Below, in pieces: positions 1 to 9,745 of a stretch of DNA of 35,666 bases. This stretch comes from Gnetum montanum. Taxonomy: Eukaryota; Streptophyta; Gnetopsida; Gnetales; Gnetaceae. Location: the NCBI GenBank assembly GCA_015680685.1, contig MNCI01020249.1, positions 146,525-182,190 of the forward strand, in the 5' to 3' direction. Numbering within the stretch: position 1 is the stretch's first letter; each line of letters opens with the position of its first letter. The position numbers and the translations under genes were made by a program. A model generated the notes under the pieces. It was not told where the DNA came from and searched no databases. It saw only the letters and a list, made by a program, of their open reading frames with translations.

Positions 1-1
1 T

Positions 2-409
2 TTGCCAAAAAAGTTTGATCATGTGGTGGCCGCAATTGAAGAATCAAAGGATCTAACCAAACTAACAGTTGATGAATTGGTTGGTTCTCTTCAATCTCAT
101 GAAGATAGGTTGAAAAGATATAAGGACAATACTGTGGAAAATGCTTTTCAATCAAAATTGCAAGTTTCCAAAGACAAAAGAATTAGTACCAGTGAATCAA
201 ATGGCTATCAAAGACATGGTGGTCATTATTATCATGGAAGACATGGAAGAGGAAGAGGACATTGGAATAACTCCAACCATCGTCATTATGGGGGAATAAA
301 GAAAGGTGAACAATATAATTTTGAGGAATATTATCAAAAGAGACCTCAATGTTACTACTGCAAGAGGTATGGTCATATTGAGAAGTGTTGTAAATATAAA
401 GAAAAATAG
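2..409 (+). pseudogene. gag: copia gag, C-terminal part with CCHC zinc knuckle
   Basis: Gag coats the retroelement RNA and builds the virus-like particle. The visible 135 residues enter open from the left edge; the leucine codon at position 2 is just the first in-frame codon, not a start. An acidic, helical stretch (VDELVGSLQSHEDRLKRY) is followed by a His/Gly/Arg-rich RNA-binding tract at residues 67-100. The zinc knuckle near residues 117-131 fits CX2CX4HX4C, with CYYCKRYGH at its core. The frame is closed by TAG at 407-409, but the same frame continues straight into protease, and a CAG-to-TAG change at a Gln codon is the simplest explanation. Confidence 0.9.
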
Positions 410-839
410 GCAAATTTTGTTGAAGAAAGTAAATATGATGAATCTGAAAGTTTGTTTATGGCTTATTATTCTTCTAAAGAATGTGCTTCAAGTACTTGGT
501 ATATGGATAGTGGATGTAGTAATCACATGTCAACAAATTTGGAGGACTTTACACAATTGGACAAGTCTATAACTACCAAGGTGAAGATGGGTGATGGAAC
601 TATTCACCAAGCTTGTGGAAAAGGCTCTGTTAAGGTAAATTCATGTATTATGAACTACATAAAAAATGTGTTATATGTTCCAGATTTAAATACATATTTA
701 TTGAGTGTAGGACAGTTTCTATTGGAAGGATATTCTCTTGTTTTTGAAAATTTAGCAAGCTTGGTATATAAAGATAAAACAAGAAAATTGTTATTGATCA
801 AAGTACCTATACCTAAAAAAAAAATTTCCTCTCAATTTT
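410..839 (+). pseudogene. copia aspartic protease and linker
   Basis: The retropepsin releases gag, integrase and RT/RNase H from the polyprotein. The active-site segment WYMDSGCSNHMSTN lies at about 497-540, with the catalytic Asp-Ser-Gly intact and the family-typical CSNHM context. A downstream stretch (VLYVPDLNTYLLSVGQ, about 668-715) matches the flap and C-terminal part seen in plant copia proteases. The frame breaks at a run of ten A at 785-830 (the run itself is near 814-823): removing one A restores phase with the integrase that starts at 840, so a one-base homopolymer gain is the likely lesion. Confidence 0.9.
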
Positions 840-1724
840 GATGAAAAAGAGCATGCATTAAAGGCTTTATTTGAAAATGATAATTGGTTTTGGCACCATA
901 GGTATGGGCATTTGAATTTTAAGAGTTTAAAATTTTTATCTAAAAAAAGGTTGGTGCATGGATTACCTCTTATCACACATGATGGAGAGATATGTGAAAG
1001 TTGTGTGCTAGGAAAGCAACATAGAGATGTGTTTCCAAAAGGAAAGGCAAGAAGAGCATCAAAACCAATCACCTTGATTCATGCAGATGTGTGTGGTCCT
1101 ATGAACACACCTTCTCTTAATCATAACATATTCTTTATTGTGTTTGTTGATGATTTTAGTAGAATGACATGGGTGTACTTTGCCAAAGAAAAATCAAAAG
1201 CATTTCATATTTTTAAGAAATTTAAGAGTTTTGTTCAAAAGCAAAGTGAATGTTTTTTGAAAGTGTTGCAGATATATCGTGGTGATGAATTTTTGTCCAA
1301 GGAATTTAACCATTTCTGTGAGATGTTTGATAATCAAAGACAATTGACAGCTATGTACACACCTCAACAAAACGGAGTGGCCGAAAGAAAAAATAGAAGT
1401 CTTGTGGCAATGGCTAAAAGCATGTTAAAGGCAAAAGGCCTATCCAAAGGTTTTTGGGCAAAGGCAATTCACACAGTGGCATATATTTTAAATCGAAGCC
1501 CTACATCAACTCTACAACAAAAGACTCCTTTTGAAGCATGGAGCAATTGGAAACCTGAGGTAACACATTTAAAATTCTTTGGATGCATCTCTTATGTTCT
1601 TATTCCTTCTGAGAAAATATATAAACTTGATGATAATAGTTTGAAGTGCATTTTTGTGGGATATAGCACAGAAACAAAAGGGTACAGATTTTATCCCGTT
1701 TCTAAGAAATTACTAATTACTTGA
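840..1724 (+). pseudogene. copia GAG-pre-integrase and integrase
   Basis: Integrase inserts the cDNA into the host chromosome. The HHCC zinc-binding part is at about 885-1020 (HHRYGHLNF ... CESCVLGKQ). The rve core follows with the first Asp in HADVCGP (about 1080) and the Glu in QQNGVAERKNR (about 1365-1395). The second catalytic Asp is missing: where the family has a T/S-D-x-G-G-E-F motif, this copy reads QIYRGDEF (about 1270-1290), with Tyr in the Asp position and Asp in place of a Gly. The copy could not integrate on its own even if expressed. The frame ends in TGA at 1722-1724, before DVIFNE, where an Arg is usual. Confidence 0.92.
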
Positions 1725-2819
1725 GACGTTATTTTTAATGAGAAAAATGCTTAGAATTGGAAGGAGATGGAACAGTACCCATGTATCATACATGAAGATG
1801 ATGAATTGTTTAATGAGCCAACTTTCATAAATGAGGAAAATAATGGGAGTTCAAGTCCTGATATTGATTCATCTCCAAGAAAATGGAGATCTTTAACTAA
1901 CATTTATGCAAGATCGGATAGGTGCCAACTTGTAGAAGTTCACGAACCAAGCTATTTTGAGGAAGCAACACAACATAAAGAATGGTGTGATGCCATGGAT
2001 GAAGAAATAAAAGCACTTGAAAGAAACAAGACATGGGAACTTGTCAAGTTACTTGATGATAAAGAAGTTGTGGGATTGAAGTGGATCTACAAAGTCAAGT
2101 ACATGTCTGATGGTGTTATTAACAAATACAAAGCTAGGCTAGTTGCACGAGGTTATATGCAACGTGAAGGTATTGATTTTACTGAAACTTTCTCCCCAGT
2201 TGCAAGGTTTGATACTATTCGCACCATTTTAGCAATAGCTGCTCAACATAAATGGAATATTTATCAATTAGATGTTAAATCATCCTTTCTAAATGGTGTG
2301 TTGAATGAAGAAGTATATGTACAACAACCAAGAGGTTATGAAGTTAAAGGAGAAGAAACAAAGGTATATTGATTAAAGAAAGCACTTTATGACATTAAGC
2401 AAGCACCAAGGGCTTGGTATGACAAAATCAATGGACACTTTATCAAGCATGGGTTTCAGAAGAGTTTGAGTGAGCCTAATCTATATGTTAAAAGCAATGA
2501 AGATGGTAGGATAATCATTGTTTGTCTTTATGTTGATGACTTGATATATACTGGTAATAGTTTAGTACTTATGAATGAATTTAAAGCTTTGATGATTCAA
2601 AAATTTGAGATGAATGATTTGGGATTGATGAGCTATTTTTTGTATTTGGAAATTAAGCAAAGTGATGAAGGAATTTTTCTTTCTCAAGAGAAATATGTAA
2701 AAGATCTTCTTGCAAGGTATAACATAATAGATTGCAATCCAGTTAGAATTCCCATGAATACTAATCAAAAATTCACATTAGAAGATAGAGAAGAGAAAGT
2801 TGATGCTCATAAATATTGA
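1725..2819 (+). pseudogene. copia reverse transcriptase
   Basis: RVT_2-type polymerase that copies the element RNA into cDNA. Upstream linker sequence at 1767-1970 leads to EEIKALERNKTWELV (about 2005-2045), then KARLVARGYMQREGIDF, FSPVARFDTIR, and YQLDVKSSFLNGVLNEEVY carrying the first catalytic Asp. After a stop at 2370-2372 the same frame continues with KQAPRAWYD and the intact catalytic LYVDDLIYTGN (about 2526-2560). Two stops, 2370-2372 and 2817-2819, are both TGA at positions where related proteins have Arg (before LKKAL and before SLIGSLLYLT). No indel is needed across the whole domain. Confidence 0.95.
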
Positions 2820-3434
2820 AGTTTGATTGGAAGCTTGTTGTACCTCACCAATAGTAGATCTGATATCATGTTTACTACAAGCTTGCTATCCAGATTTATG
2901 CAAAATCTAAGCAAAGTTCACTATAGGATTGATAAGAGAGTGTTAAGATATCTGAAAGGAACAAGCTCTTTTGGCCTTTGGTATTTTAATACTAATAATT
3001 TTGCATTGTGTGGTTTTTCTAATAGTGATTTGGCAGGTTCTTCTAATGACAGAAGAAGCACCACAGGCTATGTTTTTAATCTTGGATCTGCAGCTATTTG
3101 TTGGAGTGCAAAGAAACAATCCAACATTGCACTATCTTCTGAAGCTGAATATATGGCTATCACAGCAGCTGATGGTCAAGCAGTGTGGCTACAAAGAATT
3201 TTGCAAGATATGAAGAAAAAACAACCAAGAGCAATAACACTTTATTGTGACAATCAATCCACAATTGCAATGGCCAAAAATCCAGTCTTCCATAATTGCA
3301 CGAGACATATAGAAACATGATATCACTTCATATGTGAATTGGTTGTTGAAGGAAGCATAAAAATTGATTATTGAAACACAAATGAGCAAATGGCAAACTT
3401 GTTTACAAAAGCACTCTCATTTCAAAAATTTTAG
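2820..3434 (+). pseudogene. copia RNase H and polyprotein end
   Basis: RNase H removes the RNA strand during cDNA synthesis. SLIGSLLYLTNSRSDI opens the region, followed by the RNase H acidic residues in GFSNSDLAGSS (about 3015-3045), SSEAEYMAI (about 3138-3164) and LYCDNQSTIAMAK (about 3241-3280). TGA at 3318-3320 replaces an expected Arg before YHFI, and the next Arg position (3333-3335) is TGT, also one C-to-T step from Arg. Further stops sit at 3372-3374 and 3432-3434; one of these may be near the original end, because the LTR starts only about 50 bases later. Confidence 0.92.
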
Positions 3435-3473
3435 AATTTTAGAAAGTCAATAGGAGTTGTAAATTTCTACATT

Positions 3474-3482
3474 AAATGGGGG
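3474..3482 (+). other. polypurine tract (plus-strand primer)
   Basis: The run AAATGGGGG directly abuts TGTTCA, the proposed LTR start. A purine tract touching the 3' LTR is where plus-strand DNA synthesis is primed in LTR retrotransposons. It lies about 40 bases after the last RNase H stop, the expected place. Confidence 0.75.
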
Positions 3483-3818
3483 TGTTCAAGATTAATGCAG
3501 AATTCAGTTAATTATGTTATAGCTATGTTATTGTCATGTTAATCGTCTATTGTAAGGTGGTCGTAAAGTGATCAGTTATGAGTTTGTTACTATACAGTTG
3601 CAATTTGGTTAAGGGTCAATTATGGAGTCTGTTACAGTATGTTGTTTATTTAAAAATCACCTTGGGTGCATGAGAGGACACCAACCTTTCTTGCCTGCGA
3701 TTTGTGTATGCTAATATATGGATTTTCTTGCAGAAACCATCTGGTGATTTTTTTCTACTATTGAATATTTTGTTTATTATTTTTTTTTTTTTTGCTCCAT
3801 CTCTCTAGTTTTGTAACA
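3483..3818 (+). repeat. copia 3' LTR (336 bp, right edge inferred)
   Basis: Starts with TGTT directly after the polypurine tract. A matching inverted end AACA occurs at 3815-3818, giving a TGTT...AACA LTR of 336 bp, a normal size for plant copia. An AT-rich TATA-like stretch (TTTATTTAAAAAT) lies near 3648-3662. The 5' LTR is outside the window, so the right edge rests only on the terminal inverted match and is less certain than the left. Confidence 0.6.
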
Positions 3819-4500
3819 TGCTTTGGAATTTGTATGTGGGTAAAACCCAGTAAGGATGCAAACTCTCTCCTTCTTTCTTCCATGTGGTTTGATTAATAAG
3901 TTTGTGCCTTAACCTTGGATGATTAAATAAATCATGTTTTTTTCATTATCAGGAATTAACAAACATACGATTTTAACATGTGAAAGTGTTGAAATTTTAC
4001 CTTGAAATTTGTCTCAGGATAAAACCCAAAATGTTGCTAACTTGCTATTACTATTCTATGACATGGGTTTGTGTAAAATTTTGTTTAGCATAATATTTCA
4101 ATGAAATGTAATTTATTTATTTATTTTCACAATCGCTTTTGATTGATTGTGATTCGTGAATATTATAGGAATAGAGATATTTGGTGTGTAGTATCATTTA
4201 AAATGATATTTATTAAGATGCTAGTTTCTTAGATAGTAAGGCTTAAGCAGCTAAATACAATGACTTGTAATAAAGTTAGGCTTTTATGCATCTACCAAAT
4301 TCTCTGAAAGGAAGCTTGATCAAGAATGATTTTCTTGCAAAGCTTTGGTACCAGCCTAGGAAAGTCCACGAAACCCATTTCTTCTTATTCTGGCGACTCT
4401 GCAACTACTTGCAACATTCAAACCAGTCATCATCTTCTTATGATGGTATTTTCTATGCCAAATTTCTCATCTTTTAAATTCAAAATTTTGATTATCATTG
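3819..4500. other. AT-rich intergenic stretch
   Basis: This is the DNA between the copia LTR and the abrupt end of the gypsy gag at 4501. Short overlapping open frames at 4286-4580 have no recognisable domain. I see no tRNA, promoter or repeat that I can support here. Confidence 0.6.
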
Positions 4501-5867
4501 TCAGCTATAGCGGGAGAGCGAGAGGGCACGGTACCAATCTAGAGCTTTGCCCATCAGAGACAAGGCAAAGACACAAATAATGGTATGTGGCCACTGTTGC
4601 AGCAACAAAGACTCTGATCTGAACATGACCAAATGCTCATTGGGATCGCCCTCCCCATTGTATTTTGTGAAGTGGGAAAGGAGCATCCTAGGGGTGATGT
4701 GAGCATATGAACTGCTAGGCTAATGGGGTCATCATGATAGAAATCCACGACCTTCACTGTGTCAAAACTGGCAGCTTTGAGGCATTTAAGCTCTTCAGTG
4801 AGGGTCTGTATAAGTTAAAATGCTTGATCCAGACCTGGAGACAACGTAGACGATTATGGAGTTGCAAGGGCAACCATCATTTGTGGCGTAGTAAGGGCAG
4901 CAACCTGGCTCATGGGGGCGGGCCATTGGGGCTGCCCTTGCGGAGGGTGTTATTTGTGAGGTCCACCACCCTAGGGGTGGAGCTACTGGAGCAGCAACTA
5001 TGGGTGGTGCTACAGGGTTAATCATTTGCGAGATTGATGGAATGGGCCATAGTCCCATGCTTGGTTGTGACACCTGCGAGACTTGGTATGCTTGGTGGTA
5101 AGGGTAAGATGACATCTGGTGGGGCTACGAAGCAGGGAGCGAAGAGACTAGGGTCCACCACACGGTTGGGACTAGACCTACCGCTAATGGTGGAATAGGT
5201 GTAGATGATGGAATGGGAGCGGAGGCTCTGGGCAGCTATGAAGTAGAAGCAATGTGTACGTAGAGTAGCGTAGCCATGACCGGCATGTGATACGAGGATA
5301 GGACAAAATGAGGAGGAGAGTGCCTAGGTATGAAACTGAGGGAGGTGCATGCTGATACGCTAAGGGTACAGGATGGCTACCCATGGCTAATGAAAACGTG
5401 GCTTGAGACAGATTCATGGCGATCACAAAGGGAGCTATCACAAAAAGTGGGTTTGACCGGAAGGTCGTAGTGGAAGGGATGGTCGCAAGGTAATTCTGGC
5501 CATCCCCCTCAAACTGGGATTCCAGGTCTTCCTACCTGTCCTAAAATGCTTCATCATAATGGGATGCCACATCCTGCTCCCTAGGCTTACTAACTCGTAG
5601 CAACTGATCAAAGATCCACTAATACGTCTCCATCAGGGGGATGGCAACATTAGGATTAGGGACAAACTCCCTTCCATTTTGATAGAGGAACTCGAAACTG
5701 CATTTGTGCTCAAGTTCTTGGTGATTCAGGGGCAAATCTACCTAGATCTTTGTGTAGATAGATTTTTCACGCTCTACATCTTGCGCCAAGAACTTAGGCA
5801 ACAAATGTCGAATCCTAAGGGACTAGTGTGATGCCAACACCAGGCTAGGTGGCTGCTCAGTACCCAT
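4501..5867 (-). pseudogene. gag: gypsy gag, truncated at 3' end
   Basis: The start at 5867 (MGTEQPPSLVLAS) lies 279 bases after the primer site and opens a frame that keeps phase to about 5330. Five in-frame stops interrupt it, at 5825-5823, 5744-5742, 5621-5619, 5543-5541 and 5534-5532, and all five are TAG. A Pro/Ala-rich linker follows in shifted frames (4795-5441). The capsid-type Retrotrans_gag core is visible at 4501-4690: FTKYNGEGDPNEHLVMF, then FALSLMGKALDWYRAL. The domain stops at 4501 in the middle of its fold, so the rest of this copy has been deleted or was never inserted. No zinc knuckle is present. Confidence 0.88.
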
Positions 5868-6145
5868 GGTGCTTTTGACCAAGAAAGGAGCCTCAAGGCT
5901 TGAGGTGGAAGTAGTGGTTGTTGTCAGAATCATCTTGCATGGTAAAAAAGGGGAGATCTCAAACTAGAGACACAGGAATCGATAGGAGATGGGAGGCTTT
6001 TCGTCCTACCAGATTCCAAAGGAACTTTCATTGTGACCAATCTGCATCACACGATGTGTAAACAACCACAAAAGGATGTCACTAATGCATGACAGGGTAC
6101 AAAGAGCGTGTAGGACTACCCTTAATAAATGAAAAAGGTACTAAA

Positions 6146-6164
6146 GGCCCTCCTTCTAGCGCCA
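6146..6164 (-). other. primer binding site
   Basis: The minus strand reads TGGCGCTAGAAGGAGGGCC. It begins with TGG, the complement of the universal tRNA CCA tail, and the following bases resemble primer sites I recall for plant Tat-type gypsy elements. It lies between the proposed LTR end and the gag start, as expected. I cannot name the tRNA with certainty. Confidence 0.72.
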
Positions 6165-6492
6165 AAAACTATAGCGACCAAAAACATCAGTGGCTGGAAC
6201 ACTGAGAGGTTNAAGCAAGACATGCGAGATAAACCGATGATCAATAAATGCAAGATGGAAAAAATAATGCAAAACAATGATTATAATGAAGAAATAGCAA
6301 CACAAAATTAGATGAGAAAATGCACCACCCCAAGGTCACGGATTTGGTTCTTAGCCTTGTTTGAAAGGTGTACAACAGGTTATGCAACACTGGAGAGACA
6401 CTGCTTACATCAAGCGGAATAGTCATAGTTCTTTTGCTTGTTGATCTATTTTCTAAGATGTCAAAATGCTTAACTCACAAATGGATGTTTGG

Positions 6493-6667
6493 AGCCAACT
6501 AGAGAGCTCAAGAGTTACTAGTATGCTCAAGGAAAAGGCCAACTATGCTTCCTGAAAGCCAACTTAAAAGCCAACTGCATGCCAAAAGCCAACCAAGCCA
6601 ACTGCTCTTGCCAACGTAAAAAAGCCAACCAATTTTTTTATGCTAACAACCCAAATTTTTTGCCAAC
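6493..6667 (-). repeat. short GCCAAC repeat cluster in R-U5
   Basis: The hexamer GCCAAC occurs about nine times in 175 bases on the plus strand, often as AAAGCCAACT (for example near 6493, 6538, 6558, 6569, 6588, 6596, 6609, 6623 and 6662). It lies just downstream of the TATA box, so it would be in the transcript leader as AGTTGGCTTT. The spacing is irregular. Confidence 0.65.
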
Positions 6668-6690
6668 CTCCAAAGCATTGTTTTTTGAGG

Positions 6691-6698
6691 TATTTATA
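6691..6698 (-). promoter_or_regulatory. LTR TATA box
   Basis: The minus strand reads CCTATAAATACCTC. A consensus plant TATA box in the middle of the LTR, upstream of R-U5 and the primer site, is the expected core promoter position. The same plus-strand word TATTTATAGG occurs in the nested solo LTR at 20316. Confidence 0.7.
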
Positions 6699-7107
6699 GG
6701 GCTAGGAGTAGGAGAGAAATATGGTCTGGATGCCACATGTCTTGGACCCCACAAGATGCCATCATGTCCATAGCATGTAGGTGTGCGATGCTGGATGTGA
6801 ACTTTGTTACGCTATGACCATACCGCCAGAACTACATGTGCCGAGATCCAGTGTGCTAACCATGTGAGAAAAAATGGACCTTATGCTCTGGGACTACGTC
6901 TTCCCTACCTTTACAAGCGGGGTCAAGCTTAGGAACAATGTTTTGGGACCTAACCAGGGGGTGTGCAAGATAGAGTGAAGTTGCTGATTTTGCCAAGGAG
7001 ATGCCAGAGTGAGGAAGATTGCTATCAACAAGTCCTAAAGTCATCCAAAGACGTCTTGATGCTTCCATGCCAGTGTTGCATTACTCACATTGTTGAACAC
7101 ATTGATG

Positions 7108-7666
7108 TAGCATAAGTAGCTACTTACTACATTGTGCTATGGTACGCAGCGTAGCATAGCGTAGTCATTGGTCTCGACTAGAATTTGCGCAGGAGCCAAA
7201 GAACATTTGTTTGCAACTTTTGTCCTTCATGCTAGAGAGCTTCTGAACTTGTAGAACTCATGTTTGAAACACTTACTACTTTTTCATCGTTGCTACACTG
7301 TGCTATGCTATGTAGCGTAGCATAGCATAGCGGCTAGCATATCATGCATCCTTGTTTTAATTCGCTAATTTCTAGCAAGAAACTTTGCTCAAGGCCTAAG
7401 GACTAAGTGGGGTGGGAATTTTTAGAGGCTGAAGTCTTGTCAAAGTGTCATTTTCTTGTTGGAATCACTTGGGAAGATGGGCCTTTCCACTTTGCTTTTG
7501 CTACACTATTCTATGTTACATAATGTAGCGTAGCGTAGCACCTTGCATTGACTGAATCCTGACTTGTCTTTGCAATCACTTTGTCACTTTGCACTTGGAT
7601 GCTTGAGTAGTGATCTTTCAAAGCTTTCTATGCTACATAGTGTAGCATAGCATAGCAACTTCTTCC
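7108..7666. repeat. four GCTAC/GTAGC palindrome clusters in LTR U3
   Basis: Runs built from GCTACGC, TAGCATAGC and GTAGCGTAGC occur at about 7108-7170, 7288-7340, 7497-7550 and 7626-7666. Each cluster can fold on itself (for example TGCTATGCTATGTAGCGTAGCATAGC). The last cluster is also present in the second LTR copy near 13031-13065, so it is an ancestral LTR feature. Confidence 0.7.
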
Positions 7667-7949
7667 CTAGAAAACTTGCTAAACTATTTTGCTCATCCCA
7701 AACAATATTTGCAACTCTTAGCATAGTTTCTAGGTAGACTGTCAGTCGGGTCAATTGTCTAATTGGGCAGGTCGAACAGTCCATCGGGCCTATTAGCTCT
7801 GGAGATAGAAAACTTGCCAAACTGGATAGTCCAACCTTAGTGCCTATATTTTCCTACTGAACTATCATGACACTGCACTTTTGGAAGTTCCTACCTAAAT
7901 TCCAAGACCCTACTAAAGCATGAGAGTCCTAAAATTTTATGGTGTTTCA

Positions 7950-7965
7950 CGAGCCCCTCTTTGTC
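7950..7965 (-). other. polypurine tract next to LTR
   Basis: The minus strand reads CAAAGAGGGGCTCG and then TGAAACACC, the LTR start. A purine run within a few bases of the LTR marks this side as the internal 3' end of the copy whose pol lies to the right. In the other LTR copy the matching flank (13359 onward) is unrelated AT-rich DNA. Confidence 0.65.
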
Positions 7966-9363
7966 GAAGTCTGGAGGATCCACCCGATAGATGTCAACAA
8001 AGAATATGACACACCACAAAGGATAAGTTGCCAACATCACTCTCTGGTGGTGGCATAGATGTCACTTTGCTGTGCTTGGGAGTAACAAGATAGTTATGCG
8101 GGGGAAAGGGGAAAGGGTGGACTCGAGGGGATAGGTTCAGGCAAAGGAAAGATGAAATGTAGAGCAGTCCCTTTTTGGAGTGCTTGTGAGGGAATTAGCA
8201 TGTGTGAACATATTTCTTTGGATAGCTTTTGACCTCTCATTAGAATGCTTGGACAGGGTCATTGTAAAATAGCTAGTGTGCCATTTGCTTTGGGTACATG
8301 CTCCTTCTCCCTTTTTTTGTGTGAGCTCTTTTTTTCGAGCTCTTTTTCATTATTCTTTTGCGCATTTCTTTTGTTGTTTAGCCATGTTCATTTGCAAACA
8401 ACCTTGTTGTTGTAGGATAGGTGTTTCCTCCCCGGGATGAGTTGTGTTACATCCATATGGGGTTTTGACCTTCCTACAGATGTTTCCCATGTGGCGAGTT
8501 GTGTTACATGTGTCATGGACTTTGGGGTTGAGCATATGGGAGAGCTTTACAAGCGTCAAGAAAGCTTGTAAAAGAGATGTGAAAAGGGAAAATACGGGTG
8601 TGATAAATGAGATGATGAAGGTTTAAAAGGAAGGGCAGGATGTGCACTCCCAAGTAGTCAAGCTAGTGAGAGCAGTCACCTCGGAACAATGTGGTGTTGT
8701 GTTCTCCTGCCGAAACGCATCTCTGACCAATGCCATCTCGACTCGTATCTTGCAAGCGCAACAAAAAGCAGACAAAAGATGTAACCATGAAATGAAGTTA
8801 GACGAAGGTCTTACTTGCTTTAGACACCACTAAAGTGAAAGGCATTGTTGCTGAGGCATGCGACGTCCAAAGCAAGAAGGCCAGCAGCAATTCTAGCAAC
8901 AGTAGGTTGAAGGAGCCGACACCGAGGGAGCTAGAAGCTGCAGTGATGTGAGTGCTTAGGAGTCCCCACCCAAGGAAAACATCATGTAGTTTAGCTGTAA
9001 GGTGTGAGGCCCAATAGTTGAACGTCTTTTAAGCTTGGATGATGAGGGGGCTAGAGGGTAGCAACCTTGTGGCTAGGCCACAATAGTGCTGGAACTCCAA
9101 CAGTAGGTGCTAACAATGGAAGCTACTGCCAGGGTGATAGGCTATGGTAGCGGTAGCTTCAGAAGGTCAGCAAGATGTTAGAAGACATCTCCAGAGGATC
9201 AACAATATATTAGGGGTAGTGGCATTGCATCTCTTCTAGAGGATGTTCTTTTGTCATCGTGAACTACATTCTGGAACTGCAATGTCCCACCCCATGTCAG
9301 CACTATGCAGGCTTGCTTGTTTCAGCCATGGTGAATGCGAGTTGGGAACATTATGTCATGAAC
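7966..9363 (-). other. 3' untranslated region of the gypsy unit
   Basis: Between the polypurine tract and the minisatellite I see no conserved domain on either strand. Short open frames at 8350-8833 are not family-like. A small direct repeat (GAGTTGTGTTACAT, near 8439 and 8497) is present. A long non-coding 3' part is common in Tat-type elements. Confidence 0.55.
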
Positions 9364-9728
9364 CTAGTTTAAGGTCCTAGTAGATGATCTGATGCATTAG
9401 TTAAGGTCCCAGCAAACCGCAATGTGCTAGTTTAAGGTCCTAGCAAACCATTATGCTAGTTTAATGTCCTAACAGACCACTGTGCTAGTTTATCATCGTA
9501 GTGGACGGTGGATGGGCCAATTTAAGGTCATAGTGGACTATGGATGGGTTACTTTATCATCGTAGTGGATTGTCTATGCTAGTTTAATGTCATAGTGGAT
9601 GTTCTATGCTAGTTTATAGTCATAGCAGACTATCTATGCCAGTTTATACTCATGGCGGACTGCAGATGCCAGTTTATAGTCGTAGCAGACTATGGATGCC
9701 AGTTTATAGTTGTAGCAGACTACGGATG
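9364..9728. repeat. 30-bp minisatellite, 12 units, behind pol stop
   Basis: Twelve tandem units of 29-32 bases run with a core like CCAGTTTATAGTCGTAGCAG followed by ACTATGGATG. The units nearest pol (9630-9728) are the most alike; those at the far end (9364-9480) are more diverged and read CTAGTTTAAGGTCCTAGC. The array starts 18 bases beyond the pol stop codon. Confidence 0.9.
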
Positions 9729-9745
9729 CTTACCTTGCCTCTGCA

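Larger units (their letters stand above)
1..3818 (+). mobile_element. Ty1/copia LTR retrotransposon, 5' end outside window
   Basis: The order gag zinc knuckle, aspartic protease, GAG-pre-integrase, integrase, reverse transcriptase, RNase H, polypurine tract, LTR is diagnostic of Ty1/copia, in which integrase precedes RT. The gag start, primer site and 5' LTR lie left of the window. The polyprotein stays in one frame from 840 to 3434 and in one other frame from 2 to about 830, so only a single net indel is seen. It is nonetheless dead: eight in-frame stops or shifts, plus a changed integrase catalytic residue. The spacing and motifs resemble plant Tnt1/Tork-type elements, but I cannot assign a lineage without a tree. 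Confidence 0.95.
6191..7949 (-). repeat. gypsy LTR shared by two tandem units (about 1.76 kb)
   Basis: The minus-strand LTR starts TGAAACACC at 7949. That end is proven by the second copy (12941-13358), which shares about 420 bp ending at exactly the same GGTGTTTCA, after which the two sequences diverge. The other end must lie just before the primer site at 6164; a plus-strand TG at 6191 is the nearest candidate, so this edge is uncertain by about 25 bases. A TATA box at 6691-6698 splits it into a U3 of about 1.25 kb and an R-U5 of about 0.5 kb. A single N occurs at 6212. Confidence 0.8.

Noticed and set aside
4286-4580. Two overlapping frames that might be a host exon
   Set aside because: No domain, no supported splice sites, and the right part runs into gypsy gag sequence in antisense.
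7584-7820. Open frame whose protein is partly matched by 13041-13238
   Set aside because: The shared peptide arises because both lie in the two LTR copies; it is U3 sequence, not a conserved gene.
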